Numbered from the stretch's first letter, positions 1-7,759 are shown. The stretch is 11,521 bases of DNA from Bacteroidales bacterium (GCA_025350385.1 JANXXZ010000344.1:1-11521); one strand, 5' to 3'. Made by a program: numbers and translations. Notes: a model not told the origin generated them from the letters alone.

Positions 1-539
1 GAAAAATTCACCTGCCAGGCAGAGTTGCCCCGTATCATTTATGGCTCCGACCCAAAGGTTATGGTTAAACAACGACTTTTTTCCGGATCCTTTCGGCACT
101 TCAAACCGGGAACTGTCCATATCCCAGAAATGATTTCCAAACGGGCTGATTAACGCACTTATATTGTTGATATCCAGGTATTCAAATTTCGCATTAGCTC
201 TGAGCTTTAGCACCAGGTAAGCTGAGGCGATTGAATCATGTTCATCCCTGATCCAATAATGATAATTTTAATCGAATCATAAAGGTTATAATTATTGAAT
301 GATTGCGGGTCATTGGGAACTTTCCAGGTACTGTCATTTACCTTCTGGATACCCAATGTGTGGTACACATAGATTGAGTCTCCGTCAGGGTCAAAATCGT
401 TCTTCAGGAGGTTTACATAAGCCGGAAATCCTGTAATTCCGGTTATGGTGTCATTCACCGCAACAGGGGGATGGTTCTGGGAAAAGCCTGTTGAAACAAG
501 TATAAATAAAATGGCAACAATGAATAGAAATGTCCTCAT
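1..539 (-). pseudogene. Frameshifted, partial T9SS-cargo-like secreted protein (tandem paralogue of the next gene)
   Basis: This is the N-terminal part of a secreted protein that runs off the left edge. It begins with a signal peptide (MRTFLFIVAILFILVSTGFSQ-like; the Met at 539 is preferred over one at 563 because it places the signal sequence at the terminus). A cadherin-like/Big-type strand follows with PVAVNDT and LLKNDFDPDGDSI. The initial frame stops at 207-209. From about 270 leftwards the adjacent frame is open to base 1 and encodes YLDINNISALISPFGNHFW and FEVPKGSGKK. Both match residues 123-156 of the 571-2598 protein almost residue for residue. One extra base in the minus-strand A4 run at 269-266 would join the two frames as YDSIKNYHYWIRDEHDS. 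Either the gene is broken or the assembly lost a homopolymer base; I cannot tell which. It follows its paralogue by about 31 bases, so it is probably co-transcribed. The function is unknown. Confidence 0.8.
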
Positions 540-570
540 AATCAATAATTTAAAATTTAACAATCCGATG

Positions 571-2598
571 TTACCCTATTTTTACGATACGGGCGATGTA
601 CATGCCACACTTCAGGATATAAACCCCGTTTTGAAAGTGTGAAATGTTTAGTGTATTTTTACCGGGCAGGAGATAACCCGATGTGATTAATTTCCCTGTG
701 AGATCATAAAGCTGATAAGCTGTTTTATGATTCAGGTCGGATTCAACAAAAACATGGTTTGTTGCTGGATTTGGATAAATTTTCAGGATGTTGTCACACT
801 TGTTTTCTTCAATTCCATTATAGGTTGAAGGTAGGGCAACCAGGCTGCTGAGGAGTGGTTTCAGCTCGGCATTCCTTTCACGGAGCAGGTTGACTGATGA
901 AGTTGAGGAACGTGAATAATCCCGGGCAAAGGTCAGGCAATAATCCAACGGAACGGATTCTCCTGCGGTAAAACTGAATGGTCCGACAGAAGCTACTCCC
1001 CGACGGTCTTCCGGGGCATTTAAGGCTGTAGAATCCGTCCAGTAATACCCATTCCGGTTAAATCCCCCGTTTGGAAGTACTCCATTGGTGCCATAATTAC
1101 ATATGGTATCACTATTTCCGGGGAACATGAAATTGCATTCCGGCCCGAGCCCTCCTGATGAGATGTGGCCATTCCCTCCATAAATCATATGCGTTCCATC
1201 GTTCCAGATGCTTCTCATAAGAGCATAATATTCCGGTGCAATTGCGGGATCCGTCATATACCAGGGGATTCCTGAGCTGTTGTTATTTGTGTAAACGAAA
1301 TTAGTCATACCCATCCGTTCATTATCAGCTATGCCATCACCAAAATTCAACCCGTTCAGGCTATAACCACATGCACCTGCAGGGTTGTCAATTCCGTCAG
1401 GAGGGAGTAAAGGTCCGCCAATTATTTTCAGGTCTATTGCAGGTGGATTGACGCCATAGGCCCAGGGTTGACCGGTTCCGTCAACGGCTGTTCCGTTATA
1501 CTCATACATCATGCCGTTGGTAACATCACTGCCGATATAGTCATCATTGGCATATCCGATTTCGAAATCACCAAACAGCCCCAGGTAAGTATTGTTGTAG
1601 TTATGTGCGGACAGGTTAATAATATCATAATGCATGAATAAGGTGTTATACAGGGTGGAATCATCCGGAAGGTCATATTCGTAAGCCATACCATGAATCT
1701 CAATTCCCAGGGGTTGCCCTTTTGATTCTGTGTGAATTGACCGGGCATCATTAAAGATAAAGAAGATAGCCTGGTCACCCCGGATCAAAGGATAATCACC
1801 ATTAAGCGGATCATAAATTCCATCTGCATTTACATCATAAAAGGGAGCTATTTGTTGGGACTGTCCCAGTGAAACATCCCCGTTCCCCGGCCAGTATTTA
1901 ATCGCATCAATGGGAACATACCCGGGAGTGTTCCAATTCCTGCTATGAAACCGTATTTCTTCTTTGTCAACTTTCCATACCCTGTTCCATTTTAACGTAT
2001 AGCTGGAATCATATACATAAGATATCGGTCCCGTCCAGTAATCGGTTCCTGATCTGTATCTCTCGGCTGCCAGGGAAAGGGAGCCGCCTTCGTCCATTCC
2101 ACCCATCCAAAGTGACTGACTAAAAACTGCTTTTTTGCCGGAACCTTTGGGTACCTCAAAATGAGAATCTTTCAGATTCCAGAAATGATTTCCAAAAGGA
2201 CTGATCAAGGCATTAATATTATTTACATCCAGTGAGTCATAACGCGCAGCGCTCCTGATCCTTATTATTATTTTACCAAGATCAATTCCACCATTTTGAT
2301 CCTTAAGAAAATACGGATTTGAAATTATTGAATCATAGGGGCCAATGGGGTAACCTTCAATTAAAAGTCTTTCCCAGGTAGTATCATTTATCCGTTGAAA
2401 CCCGTTAACAGCATTTATGTAAATTGAATCCCCGTCAGGATCGTAATCGTTTCGTAGCAAAAAAGAACTGGTAACCTGTACCGGGTAACCGATAAAGCCA
2501 CTTACTGTATCATTTACTGCAACGGGATAATTGTTCTGCCCCATAGAATTCAGGGCCAAAACCAGGAAAAGGCAGGAAATAATTGCGGGAATTTTCAT
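571..2598 (-). CDS. Secreted T9SS type A sorting-domain protein, function unknown
   Basis: A 675-residue exported protein. Residues 1-21 form a signal peptide ending SMGQ. Residues 24-60 carry PVAVNDT and LLRNDYDPDGDSI, typical of cadherin-like/Big_9 repeats. Residues 132-190 contain SPFGNHFW, LWMGGMDEGG and AAERYRSGTDYW, a signature I associate with large Bacteroidota surface or secreted proteins. Residues 254-270 (DVNADGIYDPLNGDYP) look like an acidic calcium-binding loop. Residues about 604-675 (IYPNPATNHVFVES, YDLTGKLI, GVYILK) are a T9SS type A sorting tail (Por_Secre_tail), which in known systems directs outer-membrane export and is then removed. No catalytic motif was recognised, so an adhesive or structural surface role is inference. 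The gene sits 31 bases upstream of a frameshifted paralogue. A promoter-like site lies about 110 bases upstream. Confidence 0.88.
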   Translation of the reverse strand: MKIPAIISCLFLVLALNSMGQNNYPVAVNDTVSGFIGYPVQVTSSFLLRNDYDPDGDSIYINAVNGFQRINDTTWERLLIEGYPIGPYDSIISNPYFLKDQNGGIDLGKIIIRIRSAARYDSLDVNNINALISPFGNHFWNLKDSHFEVPKGSGKKAVFSQSLWMGGMDEGGSLSLAAERYRSGTDYWTGPISYVYDSSYTLKWNRVWKVDKEEIRFHSRNWNTPGYVPIDAIKYWPGNGDVSLGQSQQIAPFYDVNADGIYDPLNGDYPLIRGDQAIFFIFNDARSIHTESKGQPLGIEIHGMAYEYDLPDDSTLYNTLFMHYDIINLSAHNYNNTYLGLFGDFEIGYANDDYIGSDVTNGMMYEYNGTAVDGTGQPWAYGVNPPAIDLKIIGGPLLPPDGIDNPAGACGYSLNGLNFGDGIADNERMGMTNFVYTNNNSSGIPWYMTDPAIAPEYYALMRSIWNDGTHMIYGGNGHISSGGLGPECNFMFPGNSDTICNYGTNGVLPNGGFNRNGYYWTDSTALNAPEDRRGVASVGPFSFTAGESVPLDYCLTFARDYSRSSTSSVNLLRERNAELKPLLSSLVALPSTYNGIEENKCDNILKIYPNPATNHVFVESDLNHKTAYQLYDLTGKLITSGYLLPGKNTLNISHFQNGVYILKCGMYIARIVKIG

Positions 2599-2706
2599 GA
2601 TGAATTTGGTTTTAATAATATAGAATCAGACAAAAAGTAAATATACTGCCAGGCTAAAAGATCACTTTATTCAGACCTAAGTTTTTCAGGCCGATATGTC
2701 AACTAT

Positions 2707-2737
2707 CAAATTTACAAAACAAACATATAATAATAAA
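2707..2737 (-). promoter_or_regulatory. Candidate Bacteroidota promoter for the T9SS cargo gene
   Basis: Read on the minus strand, TAAATTTG (2714-2707) matches the Bacteroidota -7 consensus TAnnTTTG exactly. Nineteen bases upstream is TTTA (2737-2734), one mismatch from the -33 TTTG. Transcription would start near 2702, giving a leader of about 100 bases. The surrounding AT-rich sequence makes chance matches plausible. The rest of the 2599-2872 gap holds no gene that I can see. Confidence 0.35.
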
Positions 2738-2872
2738 TATTTCCGGTATTTATGTAATAACAGGAAATGAACCCTGCATTGTTGAATTCTTAGGAGTGTT
2801 CAACAGGCAACAAGTATAAAAACTTAGAAAGAGTATACTGCGAATATTTCAGTAAAAGATTGAATCAGGATA

Positions 2873-4270
2873 CTACTTATCCAGTAAATCCGTATGAAAA
2901 TTCCTGGCTGCCGTTTCGTCAAATTCGCCTTCCCAGCGTGCAATCACCACGGTTGCCAGGCAATTGCCCACTACATTAACGGCTGTTCGGGCCATATCCA
3001 TCAGTTCGTCAATACCCAGGATGATGAAAATGGGCCAGACCGGCAATCCAAAACTGGCGGCCGTTCCCAGCAGGATCACTAGTGAAGCCCTGGGAACGCC
3101 GGCGACTCCCTTGCTGGTAAGCATCAGGGTAAAGACGATCAGCAACTGTTTTTCGATGGTGAGCGGAATTCCCGCTACCTGGGCCACGAAGAGGGTAGCA
3201 AGTGACAGATACAGAGTTGTTCCATCCAGGTTAAAACTGTAACCGGTGGGAATCACAAAAGCAACTATTTTCCTTGGAACTCCGAACTTTTCCATGGCTT
3301 CCATGGCGCGGGGCAGGGCCGATTCGGAACTGGTGGTGGCAAAGGCAATAGTGGCCGGTTCCGATACCGCCCTGATGAAATTCCGGATGGGTATCTTCAG
3401 AAATAAAAGAAAGGGAAGAAAAACACCCAGGATGAACACAGTAAGCGCCACGTAAAGGGTTGCGAGGAGTTTGAAGAGGTTTGAAAGTATTCCTAAACCC
3501 ATATGCCCCACAGAGTAAGCAATTGCTGCGAATACAGCCAGGGGTGCCAGGTACATCACCAGGTTGGTGAATTTGAACATGGTTTCCGATAAGCTACCGG
3601 CAAAATTTACCATCCTTTTCCTGTGTTCATCCTTGAGCATGGCTACCGCAATTCCGAATAATACACTGAATACAACAATCTGCAGCACCTGGCCTTCATA
3701 AATTGATTTAGCTATGTTCTCCGGGAAAATATGCAGGATAATTTCCTCAAATGTCTGGGCTTTTACTTCCGGAACATTCTGTTGCGCAAACCCCGCAGGG
3801 ATGGTTACCCCGAAACCGGCTTTACTTACATTGATCGCGATCAGCCCGATGAACAAGGCAATGGTTGACACAACTTCGAAATAAAGGATGGATTTCCATC
3901 CCATCCTGCCTACCTGGCGGAGGTTTGAATGGCCCGCAATTCCTACTACCAGCGTGGCAAAAAGCAGGGGAGCAATGATGGTTTTCACCATCCGGAGGAA
4001 AATCTTGCTCAGGATATTCAGGTGTACTGCAATGGAAGGGAAATCATGACCAAATTCCACTCCGATCACCATGCTGATCAGGATCCAGGTAGTAAGGGAT
4101 TTTTTTCGGACCGCGTACCAGCCCAGGAGCAGGATGACCATCCAGCGGATAACGACTAATGCTTTTTCATGAAAGTTGAAGAGACCATAATACTGCCCGA
4201 AATGGAGGATTATGGCGATACTGATGCCTGGTAGTAAAACCTGCAGAAAGCGTTTTTCGTTAATCTTCAT
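2873..4270 (-). CDS. Dicarboxylate/amino acid:cation symporter (DAACS, GltP/DctA-like)
   Basis: An inner-membrane secondary transporter of the glutamate/dicarboxylate:cation symporter family, importing glutamate, aspartate or C4-dicarboxylates with Na+ or H+. Family landmarks are in order: HP1 with TTSSESALP (residues 312-320), TM7 with NLDGT (347-351, the NMDGT motif), HP2 with SKGVAGVP (386-393), and TM8 with DMARTAVNVVGN (425-436). R428 and N432 correspond to the substrate-contacting Arg and the Asn of the GltPh TM8. R428 favours an acidic substrate. Residue 436 is Asn where GltPh has the sodium-site Asp (D405), a change I also recall in DctA-type members. The canonical core seems to start near residue 58 (SLTTWILISMVIG). 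The preceding residues contain two additional hydrophobic stretches (about 8-27 and 37-54), making the protein longer than the usual 410-430 residues. A hairpin and a promoter-like site sit directly upstream. Substrate and coupling ion cannot be fixed from sequence. Confidence 0.93.
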   Translation of the reverse strand: MKINEKRFLQVLLPGISIAIILHFGQYYGLFNFHEKALVVIRWMVILLLGWYAVRKKSLTTWILISMVIGVEFGHDFPSIAVHLNILSKIFLRMVKTIIAPLLFATLVVGIAGHSNLRQVGRMGWKSILYFEVVSTIALFIGLIAINVSKAGFGVTIPAGFAQQNVPEVKAQTFEEIILHIFPENIAKSIYEGQVLQIVVFSVLFGIAVAMLKDEHRKRMVNFAGSLSETMFKFTNLVMYLAPLAVFAAIAYSVGHMGLGILSNLFKLLATLYVALTVFILGVFLPFLLFLKIPIRNFIRAVSEPATIAFATTSSESALPRAMEAMEKFGVPRKIVAFVIPTGYSFNLDGTTLYLSLATLFVAQVAGIPLTIEKQLLIVFTLMLTSKGVAGVPRASLVILLGTAASFGLPVWPIFIILGIDELMDMARTAVNVVGNCLATVVIARWEGEFDETAARNFHTDLLDK

Positions 4271-4275
4271 GAAAA

Positions 4276-4307
4276 CAAATTTATGAAAATAACCCTGACA
4301 GGATAAA
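4276..4307 (-). promoter_or_regulatory. Candidate promoter of the transporter gene, overlapping the hairpin
   Basis: Read on the minus strand, TAAATTTG (4283-4276) is an exact TAnnTTTG -7 match. TTTA (4307-4304) lies 20 bases upstream, one mismatch from TTTG at -33. The architecture is nearly the same as that of the site at 2707-2737. The -7 box ends only five bases before the ATG at 4270, so transcription from it would give a leaderless or nearly leaderless mRNA. The -33 element lies in the loop of the hairpin at 4287-4324. Confidence 0.35.
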
Positions 4308-4324
4308 TCCCGCCAGGGTTATTT
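4287..4324 (-). terminator. Hairpin between the DUF4251 gene and the transporter (probable intrinsic terminator)
   Basis: The arms AAATAACCCTG (4287-4297) and CAGGGTTATTT (4314-4324) are perfect 11-base complements. Inside them, GGA (4301-4303) and TCC (4308-4310) extend the stem across a symmetric 3x3 internal loop, with TAAA as the terminal loop. It starts 21 bases after the stop codon of the upstream gene. The minus-strand transcript continues into a T-rich stretch (TTATTTTCATAAATTTG), as expected for an intrinsic terminator. It lies 16 bases before the transporter start, so it could also affect read-through or access to that start. Confidence 0.65.
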
Positions 4325-4345
4325 GAATGGTAATTTCATGACCGT

Positions 4346-4903
4346 TTACAAAGAACTTCCCTTGAAGGCATATGAGTCATCGAGGGGAACAAGGCGGCCA
4401 TCATAAATCAATTTCCCGGCCCAGTTACTGCTCAGGGTTGCAGTCGTTTTTCCGCTGACCGAAATATCCATGAACACCTGGAAAAATCCAATGCTTGTGG
4501 ACACATTCATTTCAACGCTCATCGTTTTTCTCTTATCATTCTTGTTGACAACCCAGCGCGTTATATTTCCTTTTGCCGTAATGCCACCCACCCCGTTATA
4601 CCCGATCCCAACATTGTTACCGGTCTGGATAACAGCTTCTGCAGAATCGACCAGAATGAAATTGAGGTTTGAATTAGCCATGCTTCTATAGCCGTACTGG
4701 TTACTCAGGTAGTCGGCTTCCAGGACAAAACGCATGCTGTTCAGTATTGCCGATGTTTCATTGAATTGCTCCGCCAAAGCTGCTTCCCGTTTTTCTTTTC
4801 TCTCTTTTTGTTCCTTTTTAGCAGCCTCTTTCTTTATATTATTTTCCTGAGCCGATAATCCGGTTGCAAGAAACAGGGCCATAATTATGGCAATAGTTTT
4901 CAT
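4346..4903 (-). CDS. DUF4251-like exported protein, function unknown
   Basis: A 185-residue protein counted from the Met at 4903. An in-frame Met at 4942 would put 13 extra residues in front of the signal peptide and is less likely. Residues 1-18 (MKTIAIIMALFLATGLSA) form a signal peptide with cleavage before QEN. Residues about 22-44 are a very charged Lys/Glu/Arg helix, probably surface exposed. The rest is beta-rich, with FVLEADYL, a glycine-rich VGIGYNGVGGI segment, a conserved-looking GNITRWVVNKNDKRKTMSVEM strand pair and a late VSGKTTATLSSN strand. This pattern fits DUF4251 (PF14059 from memory), a family of exported Bacteroidota proteins of unknown function. There is no lipobox cysteine, so it is probably periplasmic or secreted. 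It is the first gene of the minus-strand group and diverges from the hydrolase gene at 5187. No clear promoter was found upstream. Confidence 0.75.
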   Translation of the reverse strand: MKTIAIIMALFLATGLSAQENNIKKEAAKKEQKERKEKREAALAEQFNETSAILNSMRFVLEADYLSNQYGYRSMANSNLNFILVDSAEAVIQTGNNVGIGYNGVGGITAKGNITRWVVNKNDKRKTMSVEMNVSTSIGFFQVFMDISVSGKTTATLSSNWAGKLIYDGRLVPLDDSYAFKGSSL

Positions 4904-5100
4904 TGTAAAAAAATTTAAGTTAGCGGTAGAGAGCCACAACATCCGTACCAGAGCTGATAACCTGAATTTTGTTTTCCGGATGCAATAAGATTATTTAACA
5001 AAGGTGGGAATGAATCTATTATTGGCTGCCAGGTTTTATAGACGGAAAGGATTATTGAGAGGAAAATTCATCTTAAAAAATTGCGATCTTATGCCTTTCG

Positions 5101-5131
5101 CAGGAGATGATTACAAGGCTGCATTCTCCTG
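5101..5131. promoter_or_regulatory. Inverted repeat in the divergent intergenic region
   Basis: CAGGAGA (5101-5107) and TCTCCTG (5125-5131) are perfect 7-base complements. Two more pairs (T5108-A5123, G5109-C5122) are possible if T5124 is bulged. The repeat ends 55 bases before the hydrolase ATG, so it could be an operator or a leader hairpin. The rest of the 283-base gap (4904-5186) holds no gene that I can see. Two imperfect -7-like boxes (5144-5151 and 5153-5160) lack a matching -33 element. Confidence 0.35.
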
Positions 5132-5186
5132 TTACTGTATTTTTAACTTTCTTACATTCGGTTTGTTTAAGTAAAAACGAATTTTC

Positions 5187-6053
5187 ATGAACTTATATTC
5201 AATTCATACGGGCAATTTTAAACTTGATGGCGGGGCCATGTTTGGGGTGGTTCCAAAATTAATATGGAATAAAATATATCCTGCCGATGAAAATAACCTC
5301 ATCACGCTTGCCATGCGCTGCCTCCTGGTAATTGATTGTGACCGGAGGATACTGATTGATAACGGAATAGGAAATAAACAGGATGATAAGTTTTTTAGCC
5401 ATTATTTTCTGCATGGAGACCACAGTCTCGAAAAATCCCTGGCTGGCGTAGGTTTCACTCCGTCAGATATCACCGATATGTTCCTTACTCATCTTCATTT
5501 TGACCATTGCGGCGGCAGTGTGAAACGGAAACCATCCGGCGAAGGGTATGAACTTACCTTTCCTAATGCCACTTACTGGGTAAACGAATCGCAATGGGAA
5601 TGGGCAATAGATGCCAACCGCCGGGAAAAAGCTTCATTCCTGTCCGAAAATATCCTGCCGATTGCCGATAGCGGGCAATTAAAACTCTTTAAAGGACCCT
5701 TGGAATTAATCCCTGGTTTTAATGTCAGGATTTTTAACGGGCATTCGATAGGGCAGTCCATCCCGTTTATTAGCTATATGGGAAAAACCGTGGTTTTTAT
5801 GGCAGACACGACTCCCACTTCGGCCCATGTGCCTTTGCCATATATCATGAGTTACGATACCCAGCCCCTTATTTCACTTCAGGAAAAGGAAGATTTCATG
5901 AACGAAGCAGTCGATAATGAATTCGTGCTCTTTTTGGAGCATGACGCCTACACGGAATGCTGCAATCTTGAGCGTACCGAAAAGGGAATTAAAGTAAAAA
6001 ACACCTTTAGTCTCAGCGAAATTTTCACTGAACCAATTAAAACTTACAGGTGA
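5187..6053 (+). CDS. MBL-fold metallo-hydrolase
   Basis: A 288-residue cytoplasmic metallo-beta-lactamase-fold hydrolase with no signal peptide. The binuclear metal site looks complete: HLHFDH at 102-107 (H102, H104, D106, H107), H186 in FNGHSIGQ, the bridging D207 in FMADTT, and H252 in LEHD. The layout, with an N-terminal TGNFKLDGGAMFGVVPK stretch and a C-terminal histidine followed by CC and a KG(I)K segment, resembles Bacteroidota MBL proteins distantly related to N-acyl-homoserine lactonases. Lactone, thioester or ester hydrolysis is possible, but the substrate is not determined by sequence. The gene lies 58 bases upstream of the methylcrotonyl-CoA carboxylase beta gene on the same strand. 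It could be co-transcribed and act on an acyl-CoA or lactone by-product; this is inference from position only. The ATG at 5187 fits the first beta strand. Confidence 0.87.
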   Translation: MNLYSIHTGNFKLDGGAMFGVVPKLIWNKIYPADENNLITLAMRCLLVIDCDRRILIDNGIGNKQDDKFFSHYFLHGDHSLEKSLAGVGFTPSDITDMFLTHLHFDHCGGSVKRKPSGEGYELTFPNATYWVNESQWEWAIDANRREKASFLSENILPIADSGQLKLFKGPLELIPGFNVRIFNGHSIGQSIPFISYMGKTVVFMADTTPTSAHVPLPYIMSYDTQPLISLQEKEDFMNEAVDNEFVLFLEHDAYTECCNLERTEKGIKVKNTFSLSEIFTEPIKTYR

Positions 6054-6111
6054 ACAATTGTCGGTACTATAAATTAGTATATTTACCTATTCACATATAA
6101 TATTTTCGCCT

Positions 6112-7719
6112 TTGTACCGAATTGAATCAAAAATAAACCCGGCTTCAAAAGAGTTCAGGGAAAGCGAAGCCTCTTACCTGGAATTGCTCAGGCAACATCG
6201 CTCTCTGGTTATGTCCGTTATCCAGGGAGCGCCCGCTGCAGCTGTGAGCAAGCATAAAGAACGGGGCAAACTTCTTGCCCGTGAGCGCATTGACCTGTTG
6301 GTTGATGCCAATACACCTTTCCTTGAACTTTCGCCCATGGCAGCCTACGGGCTGTATAACAGCGAGTTTCCGTCGGCCGGAATAATTACCGGGATAGGTG
6401 TGATCCACGGTCACGAAAGCATCATTATTGCCAATGATGCCACCGTAAAAGGTGGCACCTATATTGAGCAAACCATAAAGAAGCATGTCAGGGCCCAGGA
6501 AATTGCTATGGAAAACCACCTTCCCTGTGTGTATATGGTGGATTCCGGGGGTGTATTCCTGCCGGAGCAGGCAAAAGTATTTCCTGACAAGTATGATTTC
6601 GGCCGTTTTTTCTTTAACCAGGCAAGGATGTCGGCTGCAGGAATTCCCCAGATTGCAGTGGTTATGGGATCCTGCACAGCCGGGGGCGCTTACGTTCCTG
6701 CAATGAGCGATGAAACGATAATTGTCCGCAACCAGGGAACTATTTTTATTGGTGGACCGCCACTGGTAAAAGCCGCAACCGGTGAGGAGGTAACCGCCGA
6801 GGATCTTGGCGGGGCCGATGTGCATACTTCCATCTCGGGCGTTGCTGATCACATGGCCGAAAACGACCGCCATGCCATACAGATCTGCCGTGATATTTTC
6901 AGTACCCTGAAACGCCCGGAACGCCAGTTCCTGGAACTTGCATCCATTGAAGAACCTTTTTACGACCCATCAGAAATTTATGGAATTGCACCGCTTGACC
7001 TGCGAAAACCGGTCGATTCACGCGAAATCATTGCCCGGATGGTGGACGGAAGCCGTTTCCATGAATTCAAGGCACGGTATGCCCCGACCCTGGTAACCGG
7101 GTTTGCCCACATCATAGGTTTCCCGGTCGGGATACTGGCAAATAACGGGGTGTTGTTTTCGGAAACGGCCCTGAAAGGGGCTCATTTTATTGAACTCTGT
7201 ACTTCACGGAACGTTCCTATCCTTTTTCTTCAGAATATTACCGGTTTCATTGTCGGTAAGGAATATGAACGCAGGGGCATAGCCCGCGACGGCGCAAAAC
7301 TGGTGCATGCAGTGGCTAATGCCCGCGTTCCTAAGTTTACCGTGGTTTTTGGCGGATCATTCGGTGCAGGGAATTACGCCATGGCCGGGCGTGCCTATCA
7401 ACCCCGGCTGCTCTTTATGTGGCCCAATTCAAAGATCAGCGTAATGGGCGGGGAACAGGCCGCGGGAGTGCTGATCACCGTGAAGGAAGAACAGCTGAAG
7501 GCAAAAGGCAAGACACTTTCTCCAGCCGATCGCGACGAAATGCTCAGCAGCATTCTGAAAAAATATGAGGAAGAAGGTTCCGCATACTACAGCACCGCCC
7601 GGTTATGGGATGATGGTATAATTGATCCTGTAGATACCCGGAAAATCATTGCCATGGGGATTTCCGCCTCGATGAATAAAAAATGGGAAGAAACCAGGTA
7701 TGGTGTGTTTCGGATGTAA
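6112..7719 (+). CDS. mccB: Methylcrotonyl-CoA carboxylase, carboxyltransferase (beta) subunit
   Basis: A 535-residue carboxyltransferase subunit that moves CO2 from carboxybiotin to 3-methylcrotonyl-CoA in leucine catabolism. Evidence for MCC rather than propionyl-CoA carboxylase is the run MVDSGGVFLPEQ (142-153), FGRFFFNQARMSA (163-175), MGSCTAGGAYVPAMSDE (185-201), GPPLVKAATGEEV (215-227) and FLQNITGFIVGKEYE (372-386). The crotonase-like oxyanion glycines of the N- and C-halves are present (GGAYV; GGSFGAGNYAM at 414-424). There is no ATG between the in-frame TAA at 6070 and the conserved N-terminus. TTG at 6112 is the best start because family members begin with an equivalent IxSKIxxxSxEF stretch. 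The next in-frame ATG (6211) would delete 33 conserved residues. A weak promoter-like TATATTTA (6078-6085) precedes it. It is the first of the mcc/liu genes and is followed by the hydratase after 40 bases. Confidence 0.95.
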   Translation: MYRIESKINPASKEFRESEASYLELLRQHRSLVMSVIQGAPAAAVSKHKERGKLLARERIDLLVDANTPFLELSPMAAYGLYNSEFPSAGIITGIGVIHGHESIIIANDATVKGGTYIEQTIKKHVRAQEIAMENHLPCVYMVDSGGVFLPEQAKVFPDKYDFGRFFFNQARMSAAGIPQIAVVMGSCTAGGAYVPAMSDETIIVRNQGTIFIGGPPLVKAATGEEVTAEDLGGADVHTSISGVADHMAENDRHAIQICRDIFSTLKRPERQFLELASIEEPFYDPSEIYGIAPLDLRKPVDSREIIARMVDGSRFHEFKARYAPTLVTGFAHIIGFPVGILANNGVLFSETALKGAHFIELCTSRNVPILFLQNITGFIVGKEYERRGIARDGAKLVHAVANARVPKFTVVFGGSFGAGNYAMAGRAYQPRLLFMWPNSKISVMGGEQAAGVLITVKEEQLKAKGKTLSPADRDEMLSSILKKYEEEGSAYYSTARLWDDGIIDPVDTRKIIAMGISASMNKKWEETRYGVFRM

Positions 7720-7759
7720 TGATTTATAATATTGATTTCTGAACTCAAAAAACTGCATA

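Noticed and set aside
260..280. Programmed -1 frameshifting in the left paralogue
   Set aside because: ATTAAAATT does not form a canonical X-XXY-YYZ slippery heptamer in the zero frame, and four A residues are short for transcriptional slippage. The neighbouring paralogue needs no frameshift.
445..642. Plus-strand frame opposite the two cargo-gene starts
   Set aside because: It is antisense to signal-peptide coding sequence and lacks any family resemblance.
2780..2805. Hairpin TGTTGAA...TTCAACA downstream of the transporter gene
   Set aside because: The 7-base AT-rich arms have a 12-base loop, no following T run, and lie about 70 bases past the stop, so it is too weak to call a terminator.
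6078..6108. Promoter boxes TATATTTA (6078-6085) and TATTTTCG (6101-6108) before mccB
   Set aside because: Neither has a convincing -33 element at 19-21 bases, and the second would start transcription inside the coding region.
6145..6873. A 242-codon minus-strand reading frame inside mccB
   Set aside because: It lies fully within a strongly conserved gene on the opposite strand and shows no recognisable domain, and its His/Cys-rich composition is typical of an antisense shadow.
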